A stretch of DNA of 64,000 bases from Acidovorax sp. sif1233 (GCF_019218755.1 NZ_JAHUWZ010000005.1:248001-312000); one strand, 5' to 3'. Counted from the stretch's first letter, positions 1 to 10,837 are shown. Numbers and translations are program-made. The notes: generated from the letters alone by a model not told the origin.

Positions 1-1
1 G

Positions 2-859
2 GGCGCACCGGAGACCAGCGCGCTGCTTGACGACTCCGACCTGCCCGTGATGCTGGGCGCCATCCTGTCGGACAGCAACTTCGGCGTGAGCGCCCAGCGC
101 ATGGACTTCCGCCGCGCGCTGATCGCCGCGCACCGCGAGGCGCGCGTGGGCCACCACCTGTACCCGGACATCCCCCTGGCCGCGCTGGTGGAGGCGTTGC
201 TGGCCCGTGCCCCGGCAGCGGGCGTTGCAATGGCACGCGCGTTGCCACCCCCGCCCATCTGCCCCGAAGGCCTGGTGGCCGACGATGCGCCCGTGTGCGC
301 GGCCGACCTCTCCCGCGCGCTCAACGACCGCATCCGCGCGCACGGCCCCATGAACATCGTCTCGGACATCGGCGACTGCCTGTTCGCCGCCATGGAGCTG
401 CTGCCCACGCCGCTGGTGGCACCGGGCTACTACGCGTCGATGGGGTTCGGGGTGCCGGCCGGCATCGGCGCCCAGGTGGCCACGGGCCAGCGCAGCCTCA
501 TCCTCGTGGGCGACGGTGCCTTCCAGATGACGGGCTGGGAGCTGGGCAACTGCCCGCGCCTGGGGCTGGACCCCATCGCCATCGTGCTCAACAACCAGAC
601 CTGGGAAATGATCCGCGCGTTCCAGACCACGTCGCGCTGCGCCGCGCTCGGCGACTGGCACTTGGCCGAGGCCGCCGACGCGCTGGGCGGGCGCGGCCAC
701 CGGGTGCACACGCGCGCCCAGTTCAAGGCGGCGCTCGATGCCGCGTTTGCCGAACGTGGGCGCTTCCAGCTCATCGAGCTGATGGTGCCGCCGGGCGACA
801 GCACGCCCACGCTGCGGCGTTTTTCAGAGGGCATTCGCGCGCTGCGCGCGGGAAGGTAG
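2..859 (+). CDS. ipdC: Indolepyruvate/phenylpyruvate decarboxylase, C-terminal part (5' end outside window)
   Basis: Thiamine diphosphate enzyme that decarboxylates indole-3-pyruvate or phenylpyruvate to the aldehyde, a step in aromatic amino acid catabolism and indole-acetate formation. The frame is open from base 2, so the gene starts upstream. About 285 codons are visible, roughly the last half of a family normally near 540 residues. The ThDP/Mg-binding signature is present as GDG (GDGAFQMTGWELGN) followed about 25 residues later by NN (LNNQTWEM). The segment reading LLDDSDLPVMLGAILSDSNF fits the central domain. It converges on recQ with a 68-base gap. Substrate preference between indole and phenyl keto acids cannot be decided from this portion. 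Confidence 0.85.
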   Translation, partial: GAPETSALLDDSDLPVMLGAILSDSNFGVSAQRMDFRRALIAAHREARVGHHLYPDIPLAALVEALLARAPAAGVAMARALPPPPICPEGLVADDAPVCAADLSRALNDRIRAHGPMNIVSDIGDCLFAAMELLPTPLVAPGYYASMGFGVPAGIGAQVATGQRSLILVGDGAFQMTGWELGNCPRLGLDPIAIVLNNQTWEMIRAFQTTSRCAALGDWHLAEAADALGGRGHRVHTRAQFKAALDAAFAERGRFQLIELMVPPGDSTPTLRRFSEGIRALRAGR

Positions 860-927
860 CCCTCCCCGCCACACGCACGCGCGCGCCAGCCTGGCAGGGG
901 GTGGGGCGATGCCGGTGGCCGGGCGGC

Positions 928-2808
<1,881 letters not shown>

Positions 2809-2820
2809 GCGGATACTCTG

Positions 2821-2860
2821 AAATTAATAGCTGCCAGCGCATGACCAGCAAGCGCCTGGT
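2821..2860 (+). repeat. Dispersed two-hairpin repeat, copy 1
   Basis: Partial copy beginning AAATTAATAGCTGCCAGCGC and ending in a GCGCCTGG arm. The left AT-rich arm of the first hairpin is degenerate; the GC-rich hairpin is imperfect. It lies in the divergent gap between recQ and metH (N part). Confidence 0.65.
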
Positions 2861-2955
2861 GCCGATAGGGCGGGAATTCTCTGGCGCGCCAGGGCCTGGC
2901 CCCGCGCGCGGCAGGCGCATATTGTGCGCTGCACCGCGCACCGGGCCGCACTTTC

Positions 2956-2961
2956 TACAAT
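2956..2961 (+). promoter_or_regulatory. Candidate -10 hexamer giving a leaderless metH (N part) mRNA
   Basis: TACAAT ends 8 bases before the ATG at 2970, so transcription would start at or next to the start codon. There is no Shine-Dalgarno sequence upstream of that ATG, which fits a leaderless or near-leaderless transcript. No convincing -35 box is visible. Confidence 0.4.
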
Positions 2962-2969
2962 AGCGGCCT

Positions 2970-4034
2970 ATGCAAGCCCTTCACTACACCCGCGCCGCGC
3001 AGCTGCCCGACATCCTCGCCCAACGCATCGTCATCCTCGACGGCGCCATGGGCACCATGATCCAGCGCTTCAAGCTGGGCGAGGCGCAGTACCGGGGCGA
3101 GGGCTACACGGGCCCCGACGGTGTGGGCGACCGGTTCAAGGACTTCCCGCGCGACGTGAAGGGCAACAACGAGTTGCTCAGCCTCACCCGCCCCGACGTG
3201 ATCCGCGACATCCACGAGCGCTACCTGGCCGCGGGCGCCGACCTCATCGAGACCAACACCTTCGGCGCGACGACCATCGCGCAGGAGGACTACAAGATGG
3301 CCGACCTGGCGCGCGAGATGAATCTCAAGTCCGCCCGGCTCGCCCGCGCCGCCTGCGACAAATACTCCACGCCCGACAAGCCGCGCTTCGTCGCCGGCGC
3401 CCTGGGCCCCACGCCCAAGACGGCCAGCATCAGCCCCGACGTGAACGACCCCGGCGCGCGCAATGTGGACTTCGAGCAGCTGCGCGCCGCCTACTACGAG
3501 CAGACCGAGGCGCTGGTCGAGGGCGGCTCCGACGTGCTGCTGGTCGAGACCATCTTCGACACCCTCAACGCCAAGGCCGCGCTGTTCGCCATCGATGAGT
3601 TCTTTGAAAAAAGCGGCGAGCGCCTGCCCCTCATCATCAGCGGCACCGTCACCGACGCCTCGGGCCGCATCTTGAGCGGACAGACCGTGACCGCCTTCTG
3701 GCACAGCGTGCGCCACTCCCGCCCGCTGGCCATCGGCCTCAATTGCGCCCTGGGTGCCACGCTGATGCGCCCCTACATCCAGGAGCTGAACCGCGTGGCC
3801 GAGGACACGTTCATCAGCTGCTACCCCAACGCGGGCCTGCCCAACCCCATGAGCGACACGGGGTTTGACGAAACCCCCGAGATCACCAGCCGCCTGGTGC
3901 ACGAGTTCGCGGCCGAGGGGCTGGTCAACATCCTGGGCGGCTGCTGCGGCACCACGCCGGACCACATCGGCGCCATCGCCAAGGCGGTGGAAAACGTGCC
4001 CACGCGCAAGATGTTCTACCCCGCTGAAGCCTGA
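2970..4034 (+). CDS. metH: Methionine synthase, homocysteine-binding half (split MetH)
   Basis: Homocysteine S-methyltransferase domain of cobalamin-dependent methionine synthase. It binds homocysteine and zinc and receives the methyl group from methylcobalamin. The 354-residue product matches only the first module of a full-length (about 1,230 residue) MetH: start motif [11 protein letters not shown], then TNTFGAT, a zinc-ligand cysteine in GLNCALG, and the double-cysteine motif [11 protein letters not shown] near the C terminus. The pterin, cobalamin and reactivation modules are absent here and are encoded by the gene starting at 36459, 32 kb away on the same strand. No ribosome-binding site precedes the ATG. 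A dispersed repeat lies 15 bases after the stop. Splitting of metH is common in Burkholderiales; the wide separation is the unusual part. Confidence 0.93.
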   Translation: MQALHYTRAAQLPDILAQRIVILDGAMGTMIQRFKLGEAQYRGEGYTGPDGVGDRFKDFPRDVKGNNELLSLTRPDVIRDIHERYLAAGADLIETNTFGATTIAQEDYKMADLAREMNLKSARLARAACDKYSTPDKPRFVAGALGPTPKTASISPDVNDPGARNVDFEQLRAAYYEQTEALVEGGSDVLLVETIFDTLNAKAALFAIDEFFEKSGERLPLIISGTVTDASGRILSGQTVTAFWHSVRHSRPLAIGLNCALGATLMRPYIQELNRVAEDTFISCYPNAGLPNPMSDTGFDETPEITSRLVHEFAAEGLVNILGGCCGTTPDHIGAIAKAVENVPTRKMFYPAEA

Positions 4035-4049
4035 ATTTGGAGGCAAACT

Positions 4050-4093
4050 GGCCTCTGGCGCTGATCCAGAAAGCGCTGGTAGCTATAAAAAAC
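4050..4093 (-). repeat. Dispersed two-hairpin repeat, copy 2 (reverse orientation)
   Basis: Read on the minus strand it runs TTTTTATAGCTACCAGCGCT, a 7-base loop, then CAGCGCCAGAGGCC. This matches the family consensus, although several stem pairs are broken. It sits between the end of metH (N part) and ttcA, and could help terminate or stabilise the metH transcript. Confidence 0.65.
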
Positions 4094-4215
4094 GCAGCAC
4101 TCAAATCGTCACTGCGCTGCGGTGGCGCATTGCCGGGCGCATGACTCTGCGGCACCCTTGCGCCTTCGGTTGAACTTTCGCCCGCACCCTTTGCCAGAAC
4201 CCCGGCCCGCTCCCC

Positions 4216-5145
4216 ATGTCCGTTACCGCCACCCTGCCCGAAACCCCTGTTGCTGAGGCCGCCGAGAAAGCCGCCGCCCACGCCGCGCTCAAGCTCGAAA
4301 AGCGCCTGGTGCGGCAGGTCGCCCAGGCCATTGCCGACTTTGGCCTCATCGAAGACGGCGACAAGGTGATGGTCTGCGTCTCGGGCGGCAAGGACAGCTA
4401 CGCCATGCTCGACGTGCTGCGTTTGCTGCAGCAGCGCAACGGCAACCGCTTCGAGCTGATCGCCGTCAACCTCGACCAGAAGCAGCCCGGCTTTCCGGCC
4501 CATGTGCTGACGGAGTATCTGACGCAGGTCGGCGTGCCCTTTCATATCGAAACGCAGGACACGTACAGCGTCGTCAAGGAGCACATCCCAGAAGGCAAGA
4601 CCATGTGCAGCCTGTGCAGCCGCCTGCGCCGGGGCATTTTGTACCGCGTGGCCGACGAACTGGGCGCCACCAAGATCGCGCTGGGCCACCACCGCGACGA
4701 CATGCTGCAGACCTTCTTTTTGAACATGTTCTTCGGCGGCAAGCTCAAGGGCATGCCGCCCAAGGTGCAGAGCGACCGGGGCGACCACCTCATCATCCGC
4801 CCGCTGGCCTATGTGGCCGAGGATGACCTCACGCGTTGGGCCGAGATCCGCAACTTCCCCATCATCCCCTGCACCCTGTGCGGCAGCCAGGAGAACCTGC
4901 AGCGCAAGCAAATCGGCCAGATGCTGCGCGACTGGCAGCAGCTGTACCCCGGCCGCATCGAGAACATGGCCGTGGCCCTGCGCAACCTGGTGCCTTCGCA
5001 CTTCATGGACCCGCGCCAGTTCGACTTCAAGGGGTTGGTACCCAACGGCGTGGCCGACGCCGATGGTGACAAGGCCTTTGACGCCGAAGAACTGCCTGCG
5101 CAGGCCGTGGGCATGCTCGCGGGCCTGCCCCTGATGCCCCGCTGA
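4216..5145 (+). CDS. ttcA: tRNA 2-thiocytidine(32) synthetase TtcA
   Basis: ATP-dependent enzyme that thiolates cytidine 32 in certain tRNAs, using an iron-sulfur cluster. The 309-residue product has the PP-loop ATP pyrophosphatase motif SGGKDS at 56-61 and two CXXC pairs, C131/C134 (MCSLCSR) and C219/C222 (CTLCGSQ), as in the family, plus the conserved GHHRDD segment. The ATG at 4216 starts a typical low-complexity N-terminal tail before the conserved region. The gene is followed 35 bases later by trhP, another tRNA-modification gene, so the two may be co-transcribed. Confidence 0.95.
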   Translation: MSVTATLPETPVAEAAEKAAAHAALKLEKRLVRQVAQAIADFGLIEDGDKVMVCVSGGKDSYAMLDVLRLLQQRNGNRFELIAVNLDQKQPGFPAHVLTEYLTQVGVPFHIETQDTYSVVKEHIPEGKTMCSLCSRLRRGILYRVADELGATKIALGHHRDDMLQTFFLNMFFGGKLKGMPPKVQSDRGDHLIIRPLAYVAEDDLTRWAEIRNFPIIPCTLCGSQENLQRKQIGQMLRDWQQLYPGRIENMAVALRNLVPSHFMDPRQFDFKGLVPNGVADADGDKAFDAEELPAQAVGMLAGLPLMPR

Positions 5146-5180
5146 ACCCGACCCCGACGATTTCTAGATTGGGCCATCCC

Positions 5181-6620
5181 ATGACCACCCTCAAAGCCCC
5201 CGAACTGCTGCTGCCCGCCGGCTCGCTCGACAAGATGCGCGCCGCCTACGACTTTGGCGCCGACGCCGTGTACGCCGGCCAGCCGCGCTACTCCCTGCGC
5301 GCGCGCAACAACGAATTCAAGCTCGAGCAGATCCGCCAAGGCATCACCGAGGCCCATGCGCGCGGCAAGAAGTTCTTCGTGACCAGCAACCTGATCGCGC
5401 ACAACGACAAGATCCGCACCTACCTGCGCGACATCGAGCCCGTGATCGACTGCCAACCCGACGCCCTCATCATGGCCGACGCGGGCCTGATCATGATGGT
5501 CAAGGAAAAGTGGCCCGAGCAGGTGGTGCACCTCTCGGTGCAGGCCAACACCACCAACTGGGCGGCGGTGAAGTTCTGGCAAAAGATGGGCGTGGAGCGT
5601 GTGATCCTGTCGCGCGAGCTGAGCCTGGACGAGATCGAAAAAATCCGCCAGGAATGCCCCGACATGGAGCTGGAAGTGTTCGTGCACGGCGCGCTGTGCA
5701 TCGCGTACTCGGGCCGCTGCCTGCTCAGCGGCTACTTCAACCACCGCGACCCCAACCAGGGCACCTGCACCAACGCCTGCCGCTGGAACTACGCCACCCA
5801 CGACGCCGACATCGACCCCACCACGGGCGAAGCCATCGCGCAGAAGATGGAAGGCGACTTCAACTTCGAGGCCGCGCAGCAGAAGGCCGAACAGTCCTTC
5901 GCCTCCACCACTGGCAACGGCGAGCGCCACCCCAAGGCCGACAAGGTCTACCTGATTGAAGAAGCAGGCCGCCCCGGCCAGCTCATGCCCATCATGGAAG
6001 ACGAGCACGGCACGTACATCATGAACAGCAAGGACCTGCGCGCGGTGGAGCACGTGGCGCGCCTGGCGCAGATCGGCGTGGATTCGCTCAAGATCGAAGG
6101 CCGCACCAAGAGCCTGTACTACGTGGCCCGCACCGCCCAGGTGTACCGCCGCGCCATCGACGACGCCGTGGCCGGCCGCCCGTTCAACCCCGAGCTGCTC
6201 ATCGAACTCGAAGGCCTGTCCAACCGGGGCTACACCGGCGGCCTGCTGGAGCGCCGCCCCAGCAACGACTACCAGAACTACATCAACGGCCACTCGGCCA
6301 CGCAGCGCAGCCAGTATGTGGGCGAGGTGCTGGGTGCCGAAGGACTGGCCGAAGTGGGCCTGTCAGGAGATTGGGTTCAGGTCGAAACCAAGAACCACTT
6401 TGCCGTGGGCGACCTGGTCGAGGTCGTGCACCCCAGCGGCAACACCACCGTGCGCCTGCAAGAGATGCGCAATGTGGAAGGCCAGCCCGTGCAGGTCGCC
6501 CAGGGCAGCCCGGTGCGCGTGTGGATTCCGCTGGCTGCACGCTACAGCGGCGCACTGCTGGCGCGGGTGATTGAATCGCAACCGCCTGCTGCAGCGGCAG
6601 AGCCTGCATTGGCGGTGTAA
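5181..6620 (+). CDS. trhP: U32-family protein TrhP/YegQ, tRNA uridine-34 hydroxylation
   Basis: Member of the peptidase U32 family; the E. coli YegQ/TrhP group makes 5-hydroxyuridine at tRNA position 34 with prephenate as cofactor. The 479-residue product carries the U32 signature as EVFVHGALCIAYSGRCLLS, followed by the cysteine-containing segment GTCTNACRWNY. The C-terminal part forms a small beta-domain. An upstream TTG at 5169 is in frame, but the ATG at 5181 directly precedes the conserved start TLKAPELLLPAGS, so it is preferred. A TAGATT element 10 bases upstream may be a -10 box. The last codons reach close to the next gene (21-base gap). Confidence 0.92.
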   Translation: MTTLKAPELLLPAGSLDKMRAAYDFGADAVYAGQPRYSLRARNNEFKLEQIRQGITEAHARGKKFFVTSNLIAHNDKIRTYLRDIEPVIDCQPDALIMADAGLIMMVKEKWPEQVVHLSVQANTTNWAAVKFWQKMGVERVILSRELSLDEIEKIRQECPDMELEVFVHGALCIAYSGRCLLSGYFNHRDPNQGTCTNACRWNYATHDADIDPTTGEAIAQKMEGDFNFEAAQQKAEQSFASTTGNGERHPKADKVYLIEEAGRPGQLMPIMEDEHGTYIMNSKDLRAVEHVARLAQIGVDSLKIEGRTKSLYYVARTAQVYRRAIDDAVAGRPFNPELLIELEGLSNRGYTGGLLERRPSNDYQNYINGHSATQRSQYVGEVLGAEGLAEVGLSGDWVQVETKNHFAVGDLVEVVHPSGNTTVRLQEMRNVEGQPVQVAQGSPVRVWIPLAARYSGALLARVIESQPPAAAAEPALAV

Positions 6621-6641
6621 CTCTTTTGCAGGGGCTGGAGC

Positions 6642-8018
6642 ATGAAGACCTTGGTGCACGCCACACGGCCTCGCCACTGGACCATGGCTGCTTTGCTGGG
6701 CGCAGTTCTCGTAGGCCCGGTCAATGCCCAGACGCCGGCTGTGGCGCCCGCCAAGCAGCGTTATGTGCAGGGCTCCTGGGTCAACCTGCGCGATGCTGCC
6801 CAGTCGCAGGCGCGCATCGTGGCCCAGGTACCCGCCAACACCGTGCTGCAGCAGATCACCGAGCGCGACGGCTGGTGCGCCGTGCTCTACACGGGCGATG
6901 CGCGCCTGGGCCCGCCTTTGCCTGAGCCCCTGCAAGCCCATGTGGCCTGCAACCTGCTGGCCGACCAGCCCCTCACCCTGGCCCAGGCGGGCAAGGACGC
7001 CGCCCGCGCCTTCTGGGTGGCGCCGTCCGCCAACCGCATGCGAGCCTATGGCAACGCCCTGCCGCGCCCCGCTGCATTGCAGTTGCCCGCGTTGGCTCAA
7101 AGCCACACGCCCCGGATGCCCGTGCAGTACCCCCTGCGCCCCGAATGGGAGGCTGCCAAAAAGCTCATGCGCGGCGGCGTGTTGCTGCGGCCCGAGCAGG
7201 AGATCGACCGGGGCCGCCCCGTCAACCCGCTGGATAACTTAAAGCTGGCCACCCGCGCCGTGGACCATATCCCGGCCGTGGCGCCCCTGGCATCCGCCCC
7301 CACGCTGCCTGCCATTGCCCCGTCGTACTTCCGCAGCCACACCAGCGTGGCCCTGCTGCACGAGACCGAGGCCGACGGCATCGCGGCCGTGGCGGGCAGC
7401 CGCATTGCCGTGGAGCCCACCGCTGTGCCTTATGGCAGCTTCAACCGCCACAGCGGACCCGAGATCGAGTTCGTGACCGGCTTCTGGGACGTGGGCGGTG
7501 CCGATCTGGCCTTTGCCCCGGCGCTCACGCTCTACGCCATCACGCACCAGGGCCTGGTGGGCGCCCGCACCTTGGGCCGGCGGTATTGGGAGATCAGCAA
7601 TGCAGACCACTATTGCGGCGGCCACTACCCGGGCAAGGGCTTTGACGACCCGAGCAACGACGAGACCACTGCCGTGCGCGGCTATGTCAAGGTGTCAGAT
7701 TCCGCTGAAGTGCTGGTGCGCCTGGTGGTGCCCGGCAAGCTGCCGCCCGATGCGGTGAAGGTGCGCTCCCGGCGCTACGCCACCAGCTGGATGATGCCCG
7801 CCGACCCGCCCTACCGGCCCCAGCCCGAGCGCAAGAAAACAGCGGTGACGGTGCACGAGATCGACCTGGACCGCGACGGCGTGGCGGACATCCTGCGCAT
7901 CGACACGCCATCGCCGGGCGGCATGAGCTTTGAGCCCATCTTTGAATGGCGCTGGTACCTCAATATCAACGGCCAGTGGTTTCCGGCGGGGTATTGGGTG
8001 GATCAGGAGTGCACGTGA
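6642..8018 (+). CDS. Exported protein with SH3-like domain, function unknown
   Basis: A 458-residue protein with an N-terminal export signal (basic start, hydrophobic AALLGAVLVGPVNAQ, likely cleaved after NAQ). Residues about 40-110 resemble a bacterial SH3 domain (YVQGSWVNLRDAAQSQARIV followed by VLQQITERDGWCAV), a fold often used to bind cell-wall peptides. The remainder is not recognised. Near the C terminus DLDRDGVADILRID has the DxDxDG spacing of a calcium-binding loop. It starts 21 bases after trhP, so it could be read through from it. The role is likely periplasmic or envelope-associated, but no function can be assigned. Confidence 0.75.
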   Translation: MKTLVHATRPRHWTMAALLGAVLVGPVNAQTPAVAPAKQRYVQGSWVNLRDAAQSQARIVAQVPANTVLQQITERDGWCAVLYTGDARLGPPLPEPLQAHVACNLLADQPLTLAQAGKDAARAFWVAPSANRMRAYGNALPRPAALQLPALAQSHTPRMPVQYPLRPEWEAAKKLMRGGVLLRPEQEIDRGRPVNPLDNLKLATRAVDHIPAVAPLASAPTLPAIAPSYFRSHTSVALLHETEADGIAAVAGSRIAVEPTAVPYGSFNRHSGPEIEFVTGFWDVGGADLAFAPALTLYAITHQGLVGARTLGRRYWEISNADHYCGGHYPGKGFDDPSNDETTAVRGYVKVSDSAEVLVRLVVPGKLPPDAVKVRSRRYATSWMMPADPPYRPQPERKKTAVTVHEIDLDRDGVADILRIDTPSPGGMSFEPIFEWRWYLNINGQWFPAGYWVDQECT

Positions 8019-8146
8019 GGGGATGCTGCTGGACTGCTTTGGGTCAGGATCGGCAGCGCTTAAGCCGTAGCCCCCCGCGCCGGTTGCATGACAATTCGCC
8101 TATGACGCTTTAAAAGGTGTCACTGCATGCTTTACTGGAAGCACTC

Positions 8147-8770
8147 ATGGCGGAAAAACTGAATCCGGACGGCTGGCTTGACCTGCGGCTGTATCACGCG
8201 GTCTTTTTCGATCACATCATTTCCGACATCAAGTTCTGCCTTGAGAACAAGCGTATGGCCGCTGGAGCGCAGCTGCTGATGAGCGCCATCGACATAGCAT
8301 CCGGAATCGAGCGACCACGCGAGAAAATGGATACAGACCGGGAGGACTTCATCTCCTGGGCAGACCGCTACTTAACCTTGTCTGGGCCAGAGTACACACT
8401 CCGTGGCGTTGATTTGTACGCTGCGCGATGTGGTCTCCTTCACGGCTACACATCGCAGGCCAAGCTCATCCGGCAGGGTAGGGCAGTGATGCTCGGATGG
8501 CTGGACGATATGCTGCCGCCCGTCCGCGCCAATGAGGACCAGTCACTGGTTCTTGCAAGTCTGGCCGCCCTGTTCGTGGCCTTCAATCATGGCTTGGCAG
8601 ATAGCATTGGCCGCATTAACAGAAACGAGAAGCTTGCCGTTGTCGTCAATGAGCGCCTGGCGTTCATGTTCCAGACTTCCGACATTGACGCTGACCTCAA
8701 GACATCGATGGGGCAAGCAGCTGAGAAGTGGCACGAGGCTTTGAAGGCCAAAAAAACAGCCGCGGAATGA
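8147..8770 (+). CDS. Uncharacterised soluble protein with an RX4H (HEPN-like) motif
   Basis: A predicted 207-residue, mostly alpha-helical protein without signal peptide or membrane segments. An in-frame GTG at 8117 would add ten residues, but the ATG at 8147 has GGAAG five bases upstream and is preferred. The segment LYAARCGLLHGYTSQ contains R-X4-H, the catalytic spacing of HEPN-type ribonucleases; this is a motif-level observation, not a family assignment. Base composition is visibly less GC-rich than its neighbours and the codon choice is more relaxed, which suggests acquisition or weak expression. It stands alone, with a hairpin just after its stop. Confidence 0.65.
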   Translation: MAEKLNPDGWLDLRLYHAVFFDHIISDIKFCLENKRMAAGAQLLMSAIDIASGIERPREKMDTDREDFISWADRYLTLSGPEYTLRGVDLYAARCGLLHGYTSQAKLIRQGRAVMLGWLDDMLPPVRANEDQSLVLASLAALFVAFNHGLADSIGRINRNEKLAVVVNERLAFMFQTSDIDADLKTSMGQAAEKWHEALKAKKTAAE

Positions 8771-8773
8771 ATA

Positions 8774-8794
8774 ACGCTCCTGTGAGCGGAGCGT
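8774..8794 (+). terminator. Hairpin terminator after the RX4H protein
   Basis: Perfect 7-base arms ACGCTCC and GGAGCGT with a 7-base loop begin 4 bases after the stop codon and are followed by ATTT. The U-tract is weak. The gap is convergent, so the hairpin may serve both strands. Confidence 0.55.
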
Positions 8795-8827
8795 ATTTCG
8801 TCGTCAAGCCTTCACTTCGTTCGCTTC

Positions 8828-9472
8828 TTATCGCAACCCCGGCTGTCGCAACAACGCCCCCAACACCAGCGCCTCGGCCACCACCTCAAGCCCTTCTTCC
8901 AGCGTAGCCAGCAGCGATGGCAGCTCGGGCAGGCGGGGCCAGCGCGCTTGCACTTCGGGCCATTGGTCCACACCAATCGCCAGCCAGCCCACAGCCAGGC
9001 CCGCCCACAGCAGGGTGCGTGTGCCGGTGTGCCACAAGGCGCGGTGTAGCCAGACCATGGTGAGCAGGCCCACCACCGCCACGGTGAGCATGGGGGCTTC
9101 GCGCACGGCGCTCCAGCGGCAGGCATCGGTCCATTCGTGGCAGCGAAACTTCCACAGCTCGTGCAGCATGAACTGCTCGTCCAGCGCCAGCACAAAAAAC
9201 GAGAGCGCCAGCCAGGCACCCAGCAGCCGGGGCAGGGCGCGGTCCCCCACCATCCTCAGGGCCGTGATGCTGAGCGCCAGCAGCAGCGCACTCGACAGCC
9301 ACGACACCGGCGAGCCGTCCGAGCGGAAGGCTCGCTCCCACTGCGGCGCATACATCCACCCACTGAACAGGAGGAAGCCCAGCACGGCCATCAGCAGTGC
9401 GGGCGCAACCCCAGTGTGGGGCGTGGGGTGGCGATCAACAAGGCGCGGGTGGGCGGTGGTGTGCGGGTACAT
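8828..9472 (-). CDS. Multi-pass inner-membrane protein of unknown function
   Basis: Roughly 214 residues with about five to six hydrophobic helices (for example APALLMAVLGFLLFSGWMYA, then SALLLALSITALRMV and later LTVAVVGLLTMVWL). Acidic and histidine residues fall within or beside helices (LALDEQFMLHELW and EEGLEVVAEALVLGALL), a pattern seen in small membrane enzymes and ion-binding proteins, but I do not recognise the family. The ATG at 9472 is used. An in-frame TTG at 9535 would add 21 residues. Neither has a good ribosome-binding site. It is convergent with the RX4H protein gene and divergent from the Ala/Pro-rich gene at 9680. Confidence 0.7.
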   Translation of the reverse strand: MYPHTTAHPRLVDRHPTPHTGVAPALLMAVLGFLLFSGWMYAPQWERAFRSDGSPVSWLSSALLLALSITALRMVGDRALPRLLGAWLALSFFVLALDEQFMLHELWKFRCHEWTDACRWSAVREAPMLTVAVVGLLTMVWLHRALWHTGTRTLLWAGLAVGWLAIGVDQWPEVQARWPRLPELPSLLATLEEGLEVVAEALVLGALLRQPGLR

Positions 9473-9570
9473 GGCGGGGAGGTGGCTGCGCACTGAGAGG
9501 CAGCGCGGCGGGCGGTGGAACCGGATTGTGGGCAAAAAGTGCCGGTAGCGCTGGACTTTATTGCACCTTT

Positions 9571-9616
9571 TGCTATGTAGTTGATAGCTGATGCGGGCGA
9601 CAGGTTTGCCCGCACC
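9571..9616 (+). repeat. Dispersed two-hairpin repeat, copy 3 (degenerate)
   Basis: GCTAT and ATAGC arms are followed by GCGGGC and GCCCGC arms, i.e. the same two-hairpin layout with a diverged second stem. It lies between two divergent genes. Confidence 0.5.
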
Positions 9617-9679
9617 ATGGCCTGTTCACGCTGGACGAATCACTACAGAATCGGGCATCCCTTCCCCAGGCAACCCGGC

Positions 9680-10837
9680 ATGACCCTCCCGATCGATCCG
9701 TCCCGCACGGCACTGCGGCCCGTGGCCCAGTTCCTGGCCGAGGCGGCGCTGCAGCGGCAGACGGCGCTGCTGGGGCTGGACAAGCCCAAACCCGCTGCAC
9801 CCTCGCCGTTGCCCACTGCAGACCCCAGCGCGCCGCCGCCCTCGGTCACGTCACCCAGTCCGCCCGGCGGGCCGCTGCCTACACCGGCGGACCAGGCCAG
9901 CATCTCGCCCCAGGCGCGCGAACAGTTGGCGGCGGGCTTCGACCCGCGCAGGGCGGGCGGGGCCGATGGCCGCTTGCAGGGCGCAAGGGGCGAAGGCACT
10001 GCGCGGGCCGCACCACCAGGGTCGTCGGCGCTGCCGCGTGGCGCAACCATGGCGGCGCAGGCCAATGCGGCAACCTCCGCTGCCTCCGCCACAAGTGGCA
10101 CGGCCTGGCCTGCGTCGGGCCTGGGTGCACCGCTGCTGCGGATGGTGAGTGCCCTGGTCGCACAGGTCACCGCCCAGGCCGGAGTGCCGCAACGCGTGGT
10201 GGCCGCGCAGCCCTGGCCCATCGGCATGGCGCAGGCGCTGGAGAGCGGCGCGCTGGATGCCGACCAGCCGCCGCTGCAAACCTGGCTGGTGCGCCAGGGC
10301 GTGGTGTCGACGCCTGAGGGGCCGCGCGGGCTCGCGCTCACCTTGCGTGCCCCGGTGCCGTGGCTGGCGGCCCAGGCGTCACCTGCCGCTGCGGGCGCGG
10401 CGGCGGCGCAAGTCGGCGCAAGCCTGGGCGCGGGCGCCAGTGCTGCGGGTGGCGCGCTGCAGGTGCCTTTTGCCGGGGGTGGCCAGGCGTTGCAATCGGG
10501 GGTGATGGCCTTGGTGTTGCAGGGCATGGATGCTGCCGCGCCGCGCACCAGCGCGCTGCTGGTGCTGGACCTGCAGCCGCAACTGGCTGCCACCGTGTAC
10601 GGCCGCGACATGCTGCAGCAGGCCACTGGGCGCCTGGACCCCTGGACCCAGATGGCCGTGCTGCAAGCCAGCGGCCAGGTGCCGCGAGAAGAGGAGAAGG
10701 CGCGTAATGGCGCGTCAGGCCTGTGCGAGACGGTGGGCTGCCCTTACGCCGCGCGGGCCGAGTGCGTGCAGCCCTTCTGCCTCGCGATGCGGGGCGTGCT
10801 ACCGCCCGAGCCCGTGGGGCCAGCGCCGTCTGCCTGA
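9680..10837 (+). CDS. Ala/Pro-rich protein with C-terminal cysteine motif, unknown
   Basis: A 385-residue protein with a disordered Pro/Ala/Ser-rich first half (residues about 35-90) and a more ordered second half. The last fifty residues contain four cysteines, CETVGCPYAARAECVQPFC, which could bind a metal or form disulfides. There is no export signal at the chosen start. The ATG at 9680 (start MTLPIDPSRTALRPVAQFL) is favoured over an in-frame codon at 9581 because the added stretch looks non-coding and overlaps a repeat. A CAGAAT element lies at 9646-9651. The low-complexity and ordered halves loosely recall FliK-type proteins, but no diagnostic feature supports that. It converges on the MFS transporter gene with a 19-base gap. 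Confidence 0.6.
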   Translation: MTLPIDPSRTALRPVAQFLAEAALQRQTALLGLDKPKPAAPSPLPTADPSAPPPSVTSPSPPGGPLPTPADQASISPQAREQLAAGFDPRRAGGADGRLQGARGEGTARAAPPGSSALPRGATMAAQANAATSAASATSGTAWPASGLGAPLLRMVSALVAQVTAQAGVPQRVVAAQPWPIGMAQALESGALDADQPPLQTWLVRQGVVSTPEGPRGLALTLRAPVPWLAAQASPAAAGAAAAQVGASLGAGASAAGGALQVPFAGGGQALQSGVMALVLQGMDAAAPRTSALLVLDLQPQLAATVYGRDMLQQATGRLDPWTQMAVLQASGQVPREEEKARNGASGLCETVGCPYAARAECVQPFCLAMRGVLPPEPVGPAPSA

